Assembly (NCBI GenBank): GCA_951640165.1
Contig: OX621243.1
Coordinates: 4,216,001-4,280,000, forward strand
DNA: 64,000 nucleotides
DNA from: Pseudoips prasinana
Lineage: Eukaryota > Arthropoda > Insecta > Lepidoptera > Nolidae
Direction of reading: 5' to 3'
Positions within the stretch are counted from its first letter, which is position 1. Each line of letters opens with the position of its first letter. The notes under the pieces were generated by a model that did not search any database, had not been told where the DNA came from, and saw only the letters and a program-made list of their open reading frames with translations. The translations under genes were made by a program, and so were the position numbers. Positions 21,981-31,550 of the stretch are shown one piece after another.

Positions 21981-22739
21981 TTTGGCATGAATATTACTAA
22001 CGCCCGAAATTAATAAACGATCCGCAATCTGTCAGTCAGTCCTATCTCTAGATTAGCTCTATCGCTATCTTGATCTTTACCTGCGTGCCAATAACAAAAC
22101 ATATCAATCCATCCATTTTTTGCCCAGAGATCGGGGTGCGATCCTTTCTCTCTGCAGCGTTCCGTTTTATGCAGAACTCGGTAACTCAGGACACAATTAT
22201 ACCATTTAATTTAAGATGAAAATTCATTTTTAAATATATTAAAGATAAGTCATCAATACTGACTTATTTATAGCTAGGTTAAAATGTTTTACTAGACGAC
22301 TAGGGTATATAATAATAAAATGAAACTTATTGGTCAAACATTATGTTTTGGTGGAACGGAACGTATCAAAATTTGACAAGCAAAACGCACGCCGGCGCCG
22401 TATCGCCGATCGGATCAAGAACAAAAAAGGAGTAAGTTGGCAAAGCATTTATAACTAATATACAAATAATTACTTATTAATAAATATAATACCTATAATG
22501 GATTCTGATATGATAAGCAATAATTTTATTATTGATTTCTGTGTTTGTTTTACAAATAATTTAAACAGTGACGTGAAGTTGTTACCGCCTTTTTTGTAAA
22601 CTAAAAAAATATTCTTATTATTTATATGCAAAGCTACTTTGGAATATAATGAACTATTTCACAAATTTTATCTTTAGAACCAATTGTCAATCCATCGAAT
22701 TTCTAGGATTGCAACTTTAGATTGTTTTGGCTAACTAAG

Positions 22740-23401
22740 TGTTGCATACCTACATACCTCCATGGTATTTAATACCTCTATGGTGAGAGAGTAAAAGGTT
22801 TTCAATTGACACGTCTGTCATTGAATAATTGTTTTCCGTATTGTAAATAAATGTTTACATAATGAACAGTCTTTTTATAAAAATATAACAAATTGGTGAG
22901 ACCTGTTGCATACCTACATACCTCCATGGTATTTAATACCTCTATGGTGAGAGAGTAAAAGGTTTTCAATTGACACGTCTGTCATTCAATAATTGTTTTC
23001 CGTATTGTAAATAAATGTTTACATAATGAACAGTCTTTTTATAAAGATATAACAAATTGGCGAACCAATAATAGGCGAAGTGCTCCTCAACATCCACAGA
23101 CGAGAATATTCTCTCCGGGCCAAAGAGTACAGGTGCGAAGTTATAAGCCAATGAGGAAATGGGAATTCGGAACGGTATTGCGAGTGCTGGGGCAGGTTCA
23201 CTATTTGGTAGAAACAGACGACGGGGAAACATACAAGCGGCACGTCGACCAGATGATGCGGACCACCATAGAAGCGGACTAAAAGACATTTTAGGGTGGA
23301 GACGGATGCCCAGCGCTAGCACAGGCAAGAGCCGTGGGGACATTTTTAGGGTGGAGACCTGTTGCATACCTACATACCTCCATGGTATTTAAGTATGCAA
23401 C
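22740..23401 (+). mobile_element. Collapsed LTR retrotransposon with three LTRs
   Basis: LTR 1 is at 22740-22890 and LTR 2 at 22904-23054. Both are 151 bases, start TGTTGCATACC and end ATAACA. They are separated by only 13 bases (AATTGGTGAGACC). After LTR 2 come 305 bases with AATTGGCGAACC (a likely primer-binding site) and an integrase tail. A shortened third LTR follows at 23360-23401. The duplication CTAAG flanks the array (22735-22739 and 23402-23406). Confidence 0.85.
23073..23282 (+). pseudogene. Gypsy-type integrase C-terminal fragment
   Basis: About 69 residues plus a stop, inside the collapsed LTR element. FSPGQRVQVRSY, WEFGTVLRVLGQVHYLVETD and YKRHVDQM match the end of Ty3/Gypsy integrases, where the chromodomain-like tail follows. 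There is no start codon of its own, and gag, protease, RT and the integrase core are deleted. Confidence 0.75.
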
Positions 23402-23777
23402 ACTAAGCTTATGTCAAAATTAATGGATTGGTTATTGGCACGTGCAACCTGTCATTTTAGTACAGAGGCCTATCTTTTTCTATGATCCGTCCTCCCAAAG
23501 ATCGCTCGTTCAGAAAGATTGCTTTTCAATCTGTGGATGCTTTATTGGCACGGTTTAATAGACAAATGGATCGAAATTGCTATCGTAGATAGCATAAAAT
23601 GGATTAGGATCGTTTATTAATTTCGGGCGTAAGAGGTCGGGTCAACATATAAGCTACATATTAGCACGGTATCACCCACGGGGGAGGAGCTGTGATAACT
23701 TATAAAATTTAACGCGGGTAAAACCGTGGGGCACAGCTAGTATTAAATAAATAAATAAACTGCAACTAAATACTCAC

Positions 23778-24096
23778 ATTTGCCTCTTATGGCTATAATC
23801 TTCGGCAGGAACAGCAAGCAGAGAGTCGATGTCGTAGTAATTAATATCAAACTTGTAATAGAAATATAGGCCAGAGTAGCTCTCTCGGATATAATAGTGC
23901 CTATCACGACCACACTTGCGCTGGTAATGACCACGGAGTATACACTAATTCCAATGTATTTAGAGTCGTTGAGAGCTGATATCTTGACGTTTCTAGTCTC
24001 CCAAGCCATGTAGACTCCTACTATAAGGAGGAGGCCCTTGTAAGCGTAAAGTGCGCACAGCCATCCTGTCGTGTTTTGGGATTTGCAGACTTCTAT
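23778..24096 (-). CDS. GABA-B-R3: GABA-B receptor subtype 3, exon with membrane helices 5-7
   Basis: Residues about 492-598 of the visible part. EVCKSQNTTGWLCALYAYKG leads into helix 5. The WETRNVKISALNDSKYIG signature shared by GABA-B receptors comes next, then helix 6 (SVVITSASVVVIGTII) and helix 7 (TLCLLFLPKIIAI). The WETRN segment is the intracellular loop 3 region that couples to Gi/o in the family. Splice sites are the acceptor TTTTTAG before 24096 and the donor AAAT|GTGAGT at 23777; the exon ends in phase 1. Reading through the donor would add only a short tail and a stop. Confidence 0.92.
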
Positions 24097-24397
24097 CTAA
24101 AAGAAAAAAATATATATAAAAATCACATAATAATTCTTCTTGGTATCGTCGATAATCAAATACAGTAGTTAGTAATATTGGCGAGGTTAAGCAACTAGTC
24201 ACGCTGTCAGTCTATTGATGGGTGATCGCCAAAGCGGTTCAATATCAGTGCGTCTCCGTGCTTCGGAGCGTACGTTGAGCTGTCGGTCCCGGTTGTAGCG
24301 CTTAAGCAACAGTCATTTAGCTATGTCTGTGGCCAGAGGCCTGCTGGGCGGCTTGGACAACTCTAACACTAGGGTAACCACTGCCCATACGATAATT

Positions 24398-24595
24398 ATG
24401 ATGTCCTCCCAAAGAATTTTGACCCCGGCGGCCATTCCTCTGCGCGGCACATATTATAGTGCACAAGATTGTGCACAAACACAGGAGCACTTTCTATTCC
24501 ATCAGCGATACGACTGGAAAGAGATCAGGTACAGGACCGACGACTTTACATGCTCTTCGACGCTCGGGACTATAAGGAGGTCGACAGGTTAAACT
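24398..24595 (-). mobile_element. SINE family 3, body only
   Basis: In + strand terms it has GCGCGGCACATATTATAGTGC, AAACACAGGAGCACTTTC and GAGATCAGGTACAGGACCGA. The tRNA-like head is missing. Its orientation matches the copy at 15460. Confidence 0.6.
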
Positions 24596-24856
24596 GCCCA
24601 TCGCTCCACGGAGATTGTTCAGAAATTAAACAACATTGACATCTATAGAATAACTGCATGCCTAAATGTTTAACCATCGCCGATCACTACGAACTGGTGA
24701 GATCAAGTGGCTATCAGGCTACTAAGAAGTTTTCTGGTCAGATAAATTACAGTAGCTCGTGGAACCCGACTTGGGACCTGAATCCGGCAGTCATCTAAAG
24801 CGTACACAACCTATTTAACAATGTGCCCTATTGCATTTTATCAGTTGAATGGAACC

Positions 24857-25100
24857 TTATTCTTCAAATATACAACTGTGTTCGTCATCATCATCATCAT
24901 AACAGCTGTAAAAAGTCCACTGCTGGACAAAAACCTCCCCCAAGAAACATCTTGGGGATATGCCATAATGGCCAAGAATGGCAGATGGGATGGCGACCGC
25001 AGTATGATGGTCATAATACTCAGAGAGACTTTGCTGTTCGTCCTCTGTTAGATATTCCCTCAAGTCGACTTCTACGTCCCCCACGGGGTGAGATGGGATG
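24857..25100 (-). repeat. RTE-like 3' end (family 2)
   Basis: The - strand reads LSEYYDHHTAVAIPSA, LGHYGISPRCFLGE and VQQWTFYSCYDDDDDEH. The Asp run comes from the GATGAT 3' repeat. It is a 5'-truncated fragment in a receptor intron. Confidence 0.65.
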
Positions 25101-25139
25101 ATGATATTGTCTGATATTCGCCGCCGTCACTACACAGCT

Positions 25140-25390
25140 TAATAATATCTAGGGACAACGTCACACAGATCATCCTAGCCCCAAACTAAGCAAAGCTTGT
25201 ACTATGGGTACCAGGCGACGATATACATACTTATATAGATAGATAAATACTTAAATACATAGAAAACATCCATGACTCAGAAAAAAATTTTCAAGTTTAT
25301 CACAAAAATATTTGCACTTACCGGGTTTCGAACCCAGAACCACCAGCTTCGTAGGCAGGAGCACTACCAACTAGGCTACGGTGACCGTCA
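25140..25390 (-). mobile_element. SINE family 1, next to a receptor exon
   Basis: A near full-length copy whose head (TGACGGTCACCGTAGCCTAG on the - strand) ends 47 bases from the receptor donor at 25437. A and B boxes are recognisable. It lies in the sense orientation relative to the receptor. Confidence 0.82.
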
Positions 25391-25437
25391 AAAACTAGAC
25401 ATATTATTACAATAATAACAAAGGAAATAACACGAAC

Positions 25438-25627
25438 TTGAGGTTGATAAATGACACTTCTATCCGTCGTGCTAATCTCCGTCGTTAAGTTCTTCAGATG
25501 CCTCTCCATGGGGTCCAGCATCGCCCACAACGTAACGATCATTCCATCGATGACGAGAAGGGCGCAGACCAGCGATATAAGGGGAGTATCTTGGAGTAAC
25601 TTAGTTTTGCACACTCCACTACGGTTG
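25438..25627 (-). CDS. GABA-B-R3: GABA-B receptor subtype 3, exon with membrane helix 4
   Basis: Residues about 428-491 of the visible part. It opens in intracellular loop 2 (NRSGVCKTKLLQDT) and crosses the membrane once (LISLVCALLVIDGMIVTLWA, helix 4). It then enters extracellular loop 2 (DPMERHLKNLTTEIS, TDRSVIYQPQ). DPMERHLxNLT and DRSVxYQPQ are strong matches to insect GABA-B-R3. The acceptor is CTCTTTCAG before 25627. The donor is CAA|GTTCGT, a weak site, but the next exon's frame and sequence require it. NLT is a possible N-glycosylation site. Confidence 0.9.
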
Positions 25628-26214
25628 CTGAAAGAGAACCAACAGTTTAGGACCATCATTCTCATATGAAGATCTGACCTTAATTTTTACTTAAAATGTG
25701 ATGTTCAATAAAGTGGTCCTGTGACCACGGCTGGTGCAATCTATGCCGATACGTCGAGTAAACCAATAGGTAATGATTTGCCTTAAAAAATTACCGCGAT
25801 CGAGACCCATGTCTAGAATATATGATAAAGTGTACCTGTCAATCTATCTATCAAATAATAAGGTTTTCTGATTTAACTGGGTAGGCTCAAGACAGGACAA
25901 TAGACAGGCAAATGTACTCTCAGTAAGCACTTCAGGTCCTTTTATAGGCATAAATGCTCTAGAAAAACTTGAAGAAAGAAAAGTTAACTGAGATTCTTGA
26001 CAAAAACGTTCATAGGAACTTTTCTAACTGATATCGGTGCCATTTCTACTGCCCTATCGCCAAATGAAACTCGTTTCACTGAGCGATTTCTTATCGATTT
26101 CATTGCGTTTTAAAATCTTCTCTTGCCCTTTCCCCCTTCATATTGGGGTTGTCCCAGACTCTATCATGCCGAAAATCAACAAGAGACTGCCATATTTACT
26201 CTTTAGAAAAGCTC

Positions 26215-26530
26215 AACTTCGTCTGCGGATTTCGACATTTGTGATTCCATCTCACAGGGAAGAGAGGGCTATCTATAAGGCTTCTTCTCTATTGAACTTG
26301 AACAGTAGAGCGGACTATGCTTGGAGATTCCCTTTCCGCATTAAACATGTCGAAATCTGCAGGCGAACCAAAGTAACTGCCATAGCCCGAAAAATGCCAG
26401 TTTGCGCCGCAAACTGTGCCACATCGTTTGCAAAACCGACGGCCGCTGGGGGCGAAAGATCATTTAGTGGCGATCATGAACGAATTGCTGAATGACGCAG
26501 CGTGGGCCCCAAAAGGTGGACCGACGATCT
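26215..26530. pseudogene. Two inverted RTE-like relics
   Basis: 26215-26300 reads as RTE on the - strand (CTGCGGATTTCGACATTTGT). 26330-26530 holds the same element on the + strand (CATGTCGAAATCTGCAGGCG, then CGCAGCGTGGGCC and TGGACCGACGATCTTG). The two form a loose inverted repeat in a receptor intron. The open frame of about 150 codons over them is accidental. Confidence 0.55.
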
Positions 26531-26655
26531 TGAATCAATCATCAAGTCAATTACGTGCTAGCTTTCTTTTTACTTAGTGATAAATTCAGAGCGGGACCAA
26601 CCAACTTATTTATTTCTATACTCCTAGCGCGAAATCGTAATGACAAATGATTTAC

Positions 26656-26744
26656 CTTATAAAAATCCTGTGTACTCGATAGGTTTTGGCAAACATCGAT
26701 CCAAAAGCGAGTGAGAAACCAGCGGACAAAATGTAGACTCTACT
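26656..26744 (-). CDS. GABA-B-R3: GABA-B receptor subtype 3, exon with membrane helix 3
   Basis: An 89-base exon encoding residues about 399-427: SRVYILSAGFSLAFGSMFAK followed by TYRVHRIF. This is helix 3 and the start of intracellular loop 2, with the family pattern FGxMFxKTxRVHxIF. The acceptor TTTCAG precedes 26744, and the donor is AAG|GTAAAT at 26655. Two bases carry over to make a Ser codon with the first base of the 25627 exon. It was recovered from splice sites and similarity, not from its length. Confidence 0.88.
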
Positions 26745-27415
26745 CTGAAAGTAAGTCAGTTAAAAATTTTGAATTAGCTTCTATATTTTACAGTTTGGAG
26801 ATAAACTGCTTGGATAACGTAGCATTGAAGAATTATGATTCCCAGAAACATTTGACTAAACTTAGTGCTTAATTACTCTTTGCATTCGAAATGAAACGTA
26901 ATAATTTAATTGATGAAGACTGGTATAATGTTGACAAACCTCTAAATTTGCTAAAGTAAATATTGAAAGTGTAACACAGTGTAGGTATCTATTTTTAAAT
27001 ATACTTATATGTTTAAATATAGATACCCATCTAGTTTTATTATTAAAGTAATTTTTATACATAGTTAAGTTAAGCGATGAATGAGTGAGTGTAAAAAATG
27101 AATAATTAAGCAATAAGTTTAGTCGAATATCTCTGGAAAACTTAATGATTTTAAATCAAGCAGTTTTTGATTTTATCTAATACAAACAAACATAACGAAT
27201 CACACATTTTCTCTTTCTAATATTAGTTCAGATGTTTATCTTCTATATAATTTGATGAATTTACTCAATAAATTGACAAGAAAGGATTGTTAAGTCTCAT
27301 ATCGGATTTGCCTTGTATACTCACGCCCGCTACTGCCGAGCTGAGTGGTACCGATCTTTTCAAATCGGCATAAATGCCTCGATCTACATAGATCTTGGAA
27401 TTGATGTAAACTTAC

Positions 27416-27551
27416 AGTGCACATAGCGGAGAAGGGCACGTAGGAGGGAAGTGTTGCATTGTCGACACCTAGCAGCGCCACCGCAGTGTACACCAACACG
27501 CAACCGATGAGTGTCATGTTGTTAAGTCGAGGGGACGACAGTTTTATTGAC
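27416..27551 (-). CDS. GABA-B-R3: GABA-B receptor subtype 3, exon with membrane helix 2
   Basis: Residues about 353-398: SIKLSSPRLNNMTLIGCVLV then YTAVALLGVDNATLPSYVP and FSAMCT. SSPxLNN sits in the short intracellular loop 1, helix 2 follows, and the exon ends in extracellular loop 1, with CT just before helix 3; the Cys is likely the conserved disulphide partner. Splice sites are acceptor ATTCCAG before 27551 and donor ACT|GTAAGT at 27415. The first base completes an Arg codon from the previous exon. Confidence 0.9.
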
Positions 27552-27655
27552 CTGGAATAATGAGGCTCGTTTAAATCTTATGGATCTGTAGAAGTAGGGA
27601 TGTAAAAAGCATGCGGAGAAGGTTTCAAGTTCGAATCTGCATGAAATATTTATTT

Positions 27656-27905
27656 GTGTGGCCTGTTAGTCTAGTAATTAGAGACCCTGACTGCTAAGCC
27701 AGAGGTCGTGGGTTCAGACCCTACCCAGGACAAATCTTTGTGTGCATGAACATGTCTGTTTGTCTTGAGTCTGGTTGTAATTATCTATAGAAGTATGTAT
27801 TTACAAAAGTAGTATGTCAGTTATCTGGTTTGGATAGTGCAAGCTCTGCTTCATTTGCGATCAAATGGCCGTGTGTGAATAATGTCCCAGGATATTATTA
27901 TTATT
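27656..27905 (+). mobile_element. SINE family 2 (variant head)
   Basis: It starts GTGTGGCCTGTTAGTCTAG and has the B box GGGTTCAGACCCTACC. The body includes TGTGCATGAACATGTCTG and ends in the ATT-repeat tail. The head resembles the one at 60075-60196. The copy stops 45 bases from a receptor exon. Confidence 0.75.
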
Positions 27906-27950
27906 ATTAATTTAAAAATTAATCTTTTTTCAACACGTCATAGGACTTAC

Positions 27951-28179
27951 CGTCGTTTACTATAATGTAAATTGAAGATCAAGAAGGCTAGTGCCAACGC
28001 CACTCCTAGCGCAGCCAGCGCAGCCACTGTTAACCTCGCTGGCGCCCACACCGAGTCCACTCTGAGCACGAGCACTCTCCTCGCAGCAGGAATACCTCCA
28101 GCCCATTGCGGACGAACGCATTCGCTACACGACATCTCTCTGCCGTGCGTGTAAAGAGCTACTGTTCTCGGTCTGCCTC
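27951..28179 (-). CDS. GABA-B-R3: GABA-B receptor subtype 3, linker and membrane helix 1
   Basis: Residues about 277-353. The exon finishes the extracellular part with GRPRTVALYTHGREMSCSEC and VRPQWAGGIPAARRV. Helix 1 (LTVAALAALGVALALAFLIF) follows, then NLHYSKRR entering the cytoplasm. The acceptor is CTTTTTCAG before 28179, and the donor is ACG|GTAAGT at 27950. Only one of the three frames is open through the exon. It needs one base carried over from the upstream exon, which forces a GC donor there. Local GC content is higher than in the flanking introns. The two Cys in CSEC may form extracellular disulphides. Confidence 0.9.
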
Positions 28180-28224
28180 CTGAAAAAGGTGTTAAGGTTT
28201 ACCGCAATTCTAAGAACCTGCTAA

Positions 28225-28665
28225 TCACATTAATATTATAAAGGCGAAAGTTTGTGAGTGTGTATGTTTGTTACTGCTTCACGTCTAAACGGCTGGAGTG
28301 ATTTTAATAAAATTTGGTATGGAGTTAGCTGATACCCTGGAGTAATACATATGCTATGCTTATGCTATAATAATAAAATCGTAGGAAAGTCAAAACTGTA
28401 CATTGAATTTTCTTTTTAAACGATACTTGGGGCGTGATCTAGAGTCGTCAACGAAGCCAAAAATACTGCATGGATTTACTTCAAATTTTGCATGAATATT
28501 ACTAACAGGTCGGATCAACATATAGGCTACATATTATCACGCTATCACCTACAGGGGAGGAGCTGTGATAATTTATAAAGTTTAACGCGGGTAAAACCGC
28601 GGGGCACAGCTAGTATGCTATAATTTATAAACTTTAACGCGCGTAAAACCGCGGGGCACCACTAG
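28225..28665 (+). mobile_element. Helitron family A with a family B Helitron inside
   Basis: The outer element starts A|TCACATTAATATTATAAAGG at 28225 and ends GGGGCACCACTAG|T at 28665. Inside, from about 28371 to 28613, is a family B copy: it holds AATCGTAGGAAAGTC and ends GGGGCACAGCTAG|T. Both have the GC hairpin before the end. Neither has coding capacity. Confidence 0.75.
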
Positions 28666-28674
28666 TAAAACATA

Positions 28675-29010
28675 ATAATGTCTTCCTGGTTGAATTTCGA
28701 CCATGGCGGTCGGTCTAAATAAAGATTCGCCATCTACGCGGGATATATTATAGTGTACAAGTGTATACGCATAGACAGAGGCACTTTCTATCCCATCACA
28801 CTCTTAATCCAAGGGACGACTAGCGACATCATCGGAAAAATGTCAGGTACAGGACCGACGGCTTTACGTCCTCTCCGGGGAACGGAGGTGTATTTACCGC
28901 CTACTCCCAGACTTGAGGCTGATACTGAGAAAAGTTTCTTTATCGAAAAACCCCAAAATCATTTATGGCCTGGCCCCGGATTCGGACCCCGGACCTCGTT
29001 ATCTGCGGTT
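28675..29010 (-). mobile_element. SINE family 3
   Basis: In + strand terms it has GAATTTCGACCATGG, GCGGGATATATTATAGTG and CAGGTACAGGACCGACGG. It closes with a head carrying GGATTCGGACCCCGGACC, the complement of a B box. Same strand as the other family 3 copies. Confidence 0.65.
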
Positions 29011-29189
29011 GAACACAACATAAAAGCATTACAAATGCTGGATAATGGATCTGGATTATTCATTTGGAAAAGCCCTACCTCAAAACAACTCTCAAACGTA
29101 ACTCTCTCAATATTTTCTAAGTGCACGTACTCGATCTACCTAAGATATTCAAATACCTGCTAAGTAGTTACTAAATATCTAATACTTGC

Positions 29190-29250
29190 CTTGTATTTGG
29201 TAGAAAGCAGAGGTGCCTATTCTATCAGCTCCATTGAATGATACGGGGCC
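29190..29250 (-). CDS. GABA-B-R3: GABA-B receptor subtype 3, microexon with GC donor
   Basis: A 61-base exon encoding residues about 257-276: GPVSFNGADRIGTSAFYQIQ. This is the end of the Venus-flytrap domain; GxVxFxGADRxG occurs in GABA-B and related receptors. The acceptor TGTTTCAG precedes 29250. The donor reads CAAG|GCAAGT at 29189. With this GC site the exon ends in phase 1 and joins the 28179 exon in an open frame. The nearby GT alternative (GCAA|GTATTA) would put a stop early in the next exon. Confidence 0.88.
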
Positions 29251-30650
29251 CTGAAACATAGAACTTAGTGAATAATCTACACCTTAATGTATTGCGGTAA
29301 ACATATACGTGGTTATGTCACAAGGATAAGTAACATACAGAACACAAGCTGCAAACAGACTGTTGTGCAATGAAAGGCACACTATTTTTGCGCGACGTAT
29401 TTACTGACACGGAACTTGCGAAGAAAAGATTATATAATTACATATCAGCCAATTAAAACTTCCACTTATTAATGGTATGAGAACCTCATTTCATTCATGT
29501 TATTTTCATATTAAAAGTAGCTATTATATAAACACATTGCTTTTCATTCGAACTGGTCAGGTAAACATGACCGGTCCAATTTAATGTAATGTTAAGAAGG
29601 AAAAAATGTAAAATATTTTGCTTCAAAACATTATTAAAGCTCACTAAAGTTAGCAACTGTTATATAGTGAATTATTGTATGTTAAGTTTTTGTATGCCAG
29701 CAGGCAAAGTATGGCTGGAATTTAATTTTTATTCAATAACATGCAGCACCATCATCACCACCCATACTTGCAAAATAAAATATCTTTATCTCTTCGACCT
29801 GAAATGGAGTAGCCCTTTCATACTTACTTATACTAAAGAATATTTTTATTCGGTCCCGGTTGCTGTCGTTAAGTTATTTCAGAAGGTTTTACAACTGTTG
29901 TTACTACGATAAAAAACACACGCGGTCGTGTCAAAACAAAGTTTGAAAAATATTGCTTTAATGTTAAGTATGTTAGGCGACGAAGTCACTCCAACCATCA
30001 GTGTGCGATCTGATGCAAGAATCGCAAACTTAAAAAGCTGCTAGTTACATCTGTGCGTGCAACTTTGGATACAAACGAGAGCTTACTTTCTGGTGAATTA
30101 ATAACTTTGTGGTTATGTGGTATCGCACATCTGTTGTTGCATTAAGTATTCAAACTAATGCTAATTCACGAGCTAGGCTGATCATTATGTGAATAATTTG
30201 AAGTTTAGCTATGCCTAATATTCGACGCAGCAATGTTGATCTGGCTGGGTGGTATTGGAATAGGTAATACATTTTTAAATAATGTGTGGTTTACAGTTAG
30301 CCTACGTAGCAAGCAGCTTTTACTGCTTCACCGGATGATAGTCTAGCAAACAAGATGACAAACTAAGTAATAAACGCCAAAAGCTTCACGCCTTTCGGGT
30401 TTGAACCCCGACTCAGAGCAATTACTTTTTTATATTTTCATTCATTAAATTTATAAATTATTACATTAATAATAATTAAGTTCTAAGAAATAGAACTTAC
30501 TCTACGAATAAGTTTAAAAGGATTATTAAAGCCAAATTGAATCAGATTATTTAAGTGATAAAAGTGCTTGGGATTGAGTTGTAGAGTCAACACACATGAT
30601 TGTAATTAATCTTAAGTATATTTTATTTTAAAAAAGGAAGAATCCTTTTT

Positions 30651-30696
30651 ACACTGCCAGAAAACTCAGTAGGAATACTGAGTTTTCTGGCAGTGT
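30651..30696. repeat. Perfect hairpin, 21-bp arms
   Basis: ACACTGCCAGAAAACTCAGT+A pairs exactly with its complement around a GGAA loop. It is intronic to the receptor. A precursor of a small RNA is possible but nothing else supports it. Confidence 0.85.
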
Positions 30697-30879
30697 TTCT
30701 CAGTAGCTGCCACGTCATGCACTGCACGGTAGGGTAAAAAAATATGACGATTCCACATAAATGTAAAATTTTCCGGAATGAATGATTTATGACTATGACT
30801 ATGACTAATATTATTTTGGTATTTGGTGCAATTGTCTTTCTACGTTAGTACGCAAATAATATCCGATCTTCAATCGGGT

Positions 30880-31017
30880 GTTAACTAATATACAACTATC
30901 CAATTAAGGGTTAATGAATTAATACTTGATTTCTAATGCTTTATATATATATATAAAGCATTAGAAATCAAGTATTAATTCATTAACCCTTAATTGGATA
31001 GTTGTATATTAGTTAAC
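30880..31017. repeat. Perfect 138-bp palindrome
   Basis: Arms of 69 bases are exact reverse complements with no spacer. The outer end is GTTAACTAATATACAACTAT and the centre is a TA-repeat (TTTATATATATATATAAA). TTAA at both borders would fit a piggyBac-like target, but that is only a suggestion. It is intronic to the receptor. Confidence 0.95.
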
Positions 31018-31550
31018 ATCATATTCATAATTTTCAAATAAAATCAATATTAATTTCGAATAGTCAAATCACTGCCAACTGAGTCACAGTAGTCATAGCA
31101 TAGATAAAAAGTTGTATGGAAGTATGTTCATGTTTAGAGCTAGAAGCTTGAAGCTCTTACTTTTTAGGGCGTTGATTCGATATAAATAAATTTGACTGTT
31201 ATGTATGTGTGCGTGTGCATGCGACGTTGCGTGTAAGTGTGCGGGTTGCGCCCCGCCTGTCACCTTCATCTGACTTATTAGATCAGTGTGTAACCAATTA
31301 GCAAATTTCATTGATGTGCATTACTCCTATCCTTCCGTGTAAATATATAACAATGACATTCAAAGTTGGTAAAACTTTTACAACATTTGAATGTAAAAGG
31401 TGTAAAATCACAATAGCGAATACGGAATGAAAGTTTTTATGCAAATATGTAAAGTTTATGTGAATATTTCTAAGTTTGTGACAAGAGACAAATATAAAAA
31501 AAAATAGCGGAAAAAGTCGCGGGCCCAGCTACTTATAAATATATCATTAC

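Larger units (their letters stand above)
22001..23629. mobile_element. 1.63-kb PIF/Harbinger-like non-autonomous element
   Basis: The terminal repeats are perfect over 23 bases: CGCCCGAAATTAATAAACGA+TCC at 22001 and its complement at 23607-23629. TAA flanks both sides (21998-22000 and 23630-23632). A 3-bp TAA duplication is typical of PIF/Harbinger. No transposase is visible, and part of its length is an LTR insertion at 22740-23401. It sits within the family B Helitron. Confidence 0.82.
20871..23740 (+). mobile_element. Family B Helitron broken by two insertions
   Basis: The host element is non-autonomous. Its 5' part is at 20871-21055 (AATCGTAGGAAAGTCAAAAC to TTACTTCAAA), a short middle is at 21981-22000 (GCATGAATATTACTAA), and the 3' part is at 23630-23740, ending GCGGGTAAAACCGTGGGG and CACAGCTAG|T. 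Uninterrupted relatives at 38879-39197 and 44690-45003 show that the pieces join in this order. The separating sequences are annotated on their own. Confidence 0.85.

Noticed and set aside
22740..23054. Simple tandem repeat
   Set aside because: TG...CA ends, primer-binding-like and polypurine-like joints and the CTAAG duplication identify the units as LTRs.
26037..26495. Open frame of about 150 codons on the + strand in a receptor intron
   Set aside because: It runs over two inverted RTE-like fragments and shows no protein motif or codon signature of its own.
30651..30696. microRNA precursor
   Set aside because: The stem is only 21 bases with a 4-base loop and no bulges, which is too short and too perfect for an animal miRNA precursor.
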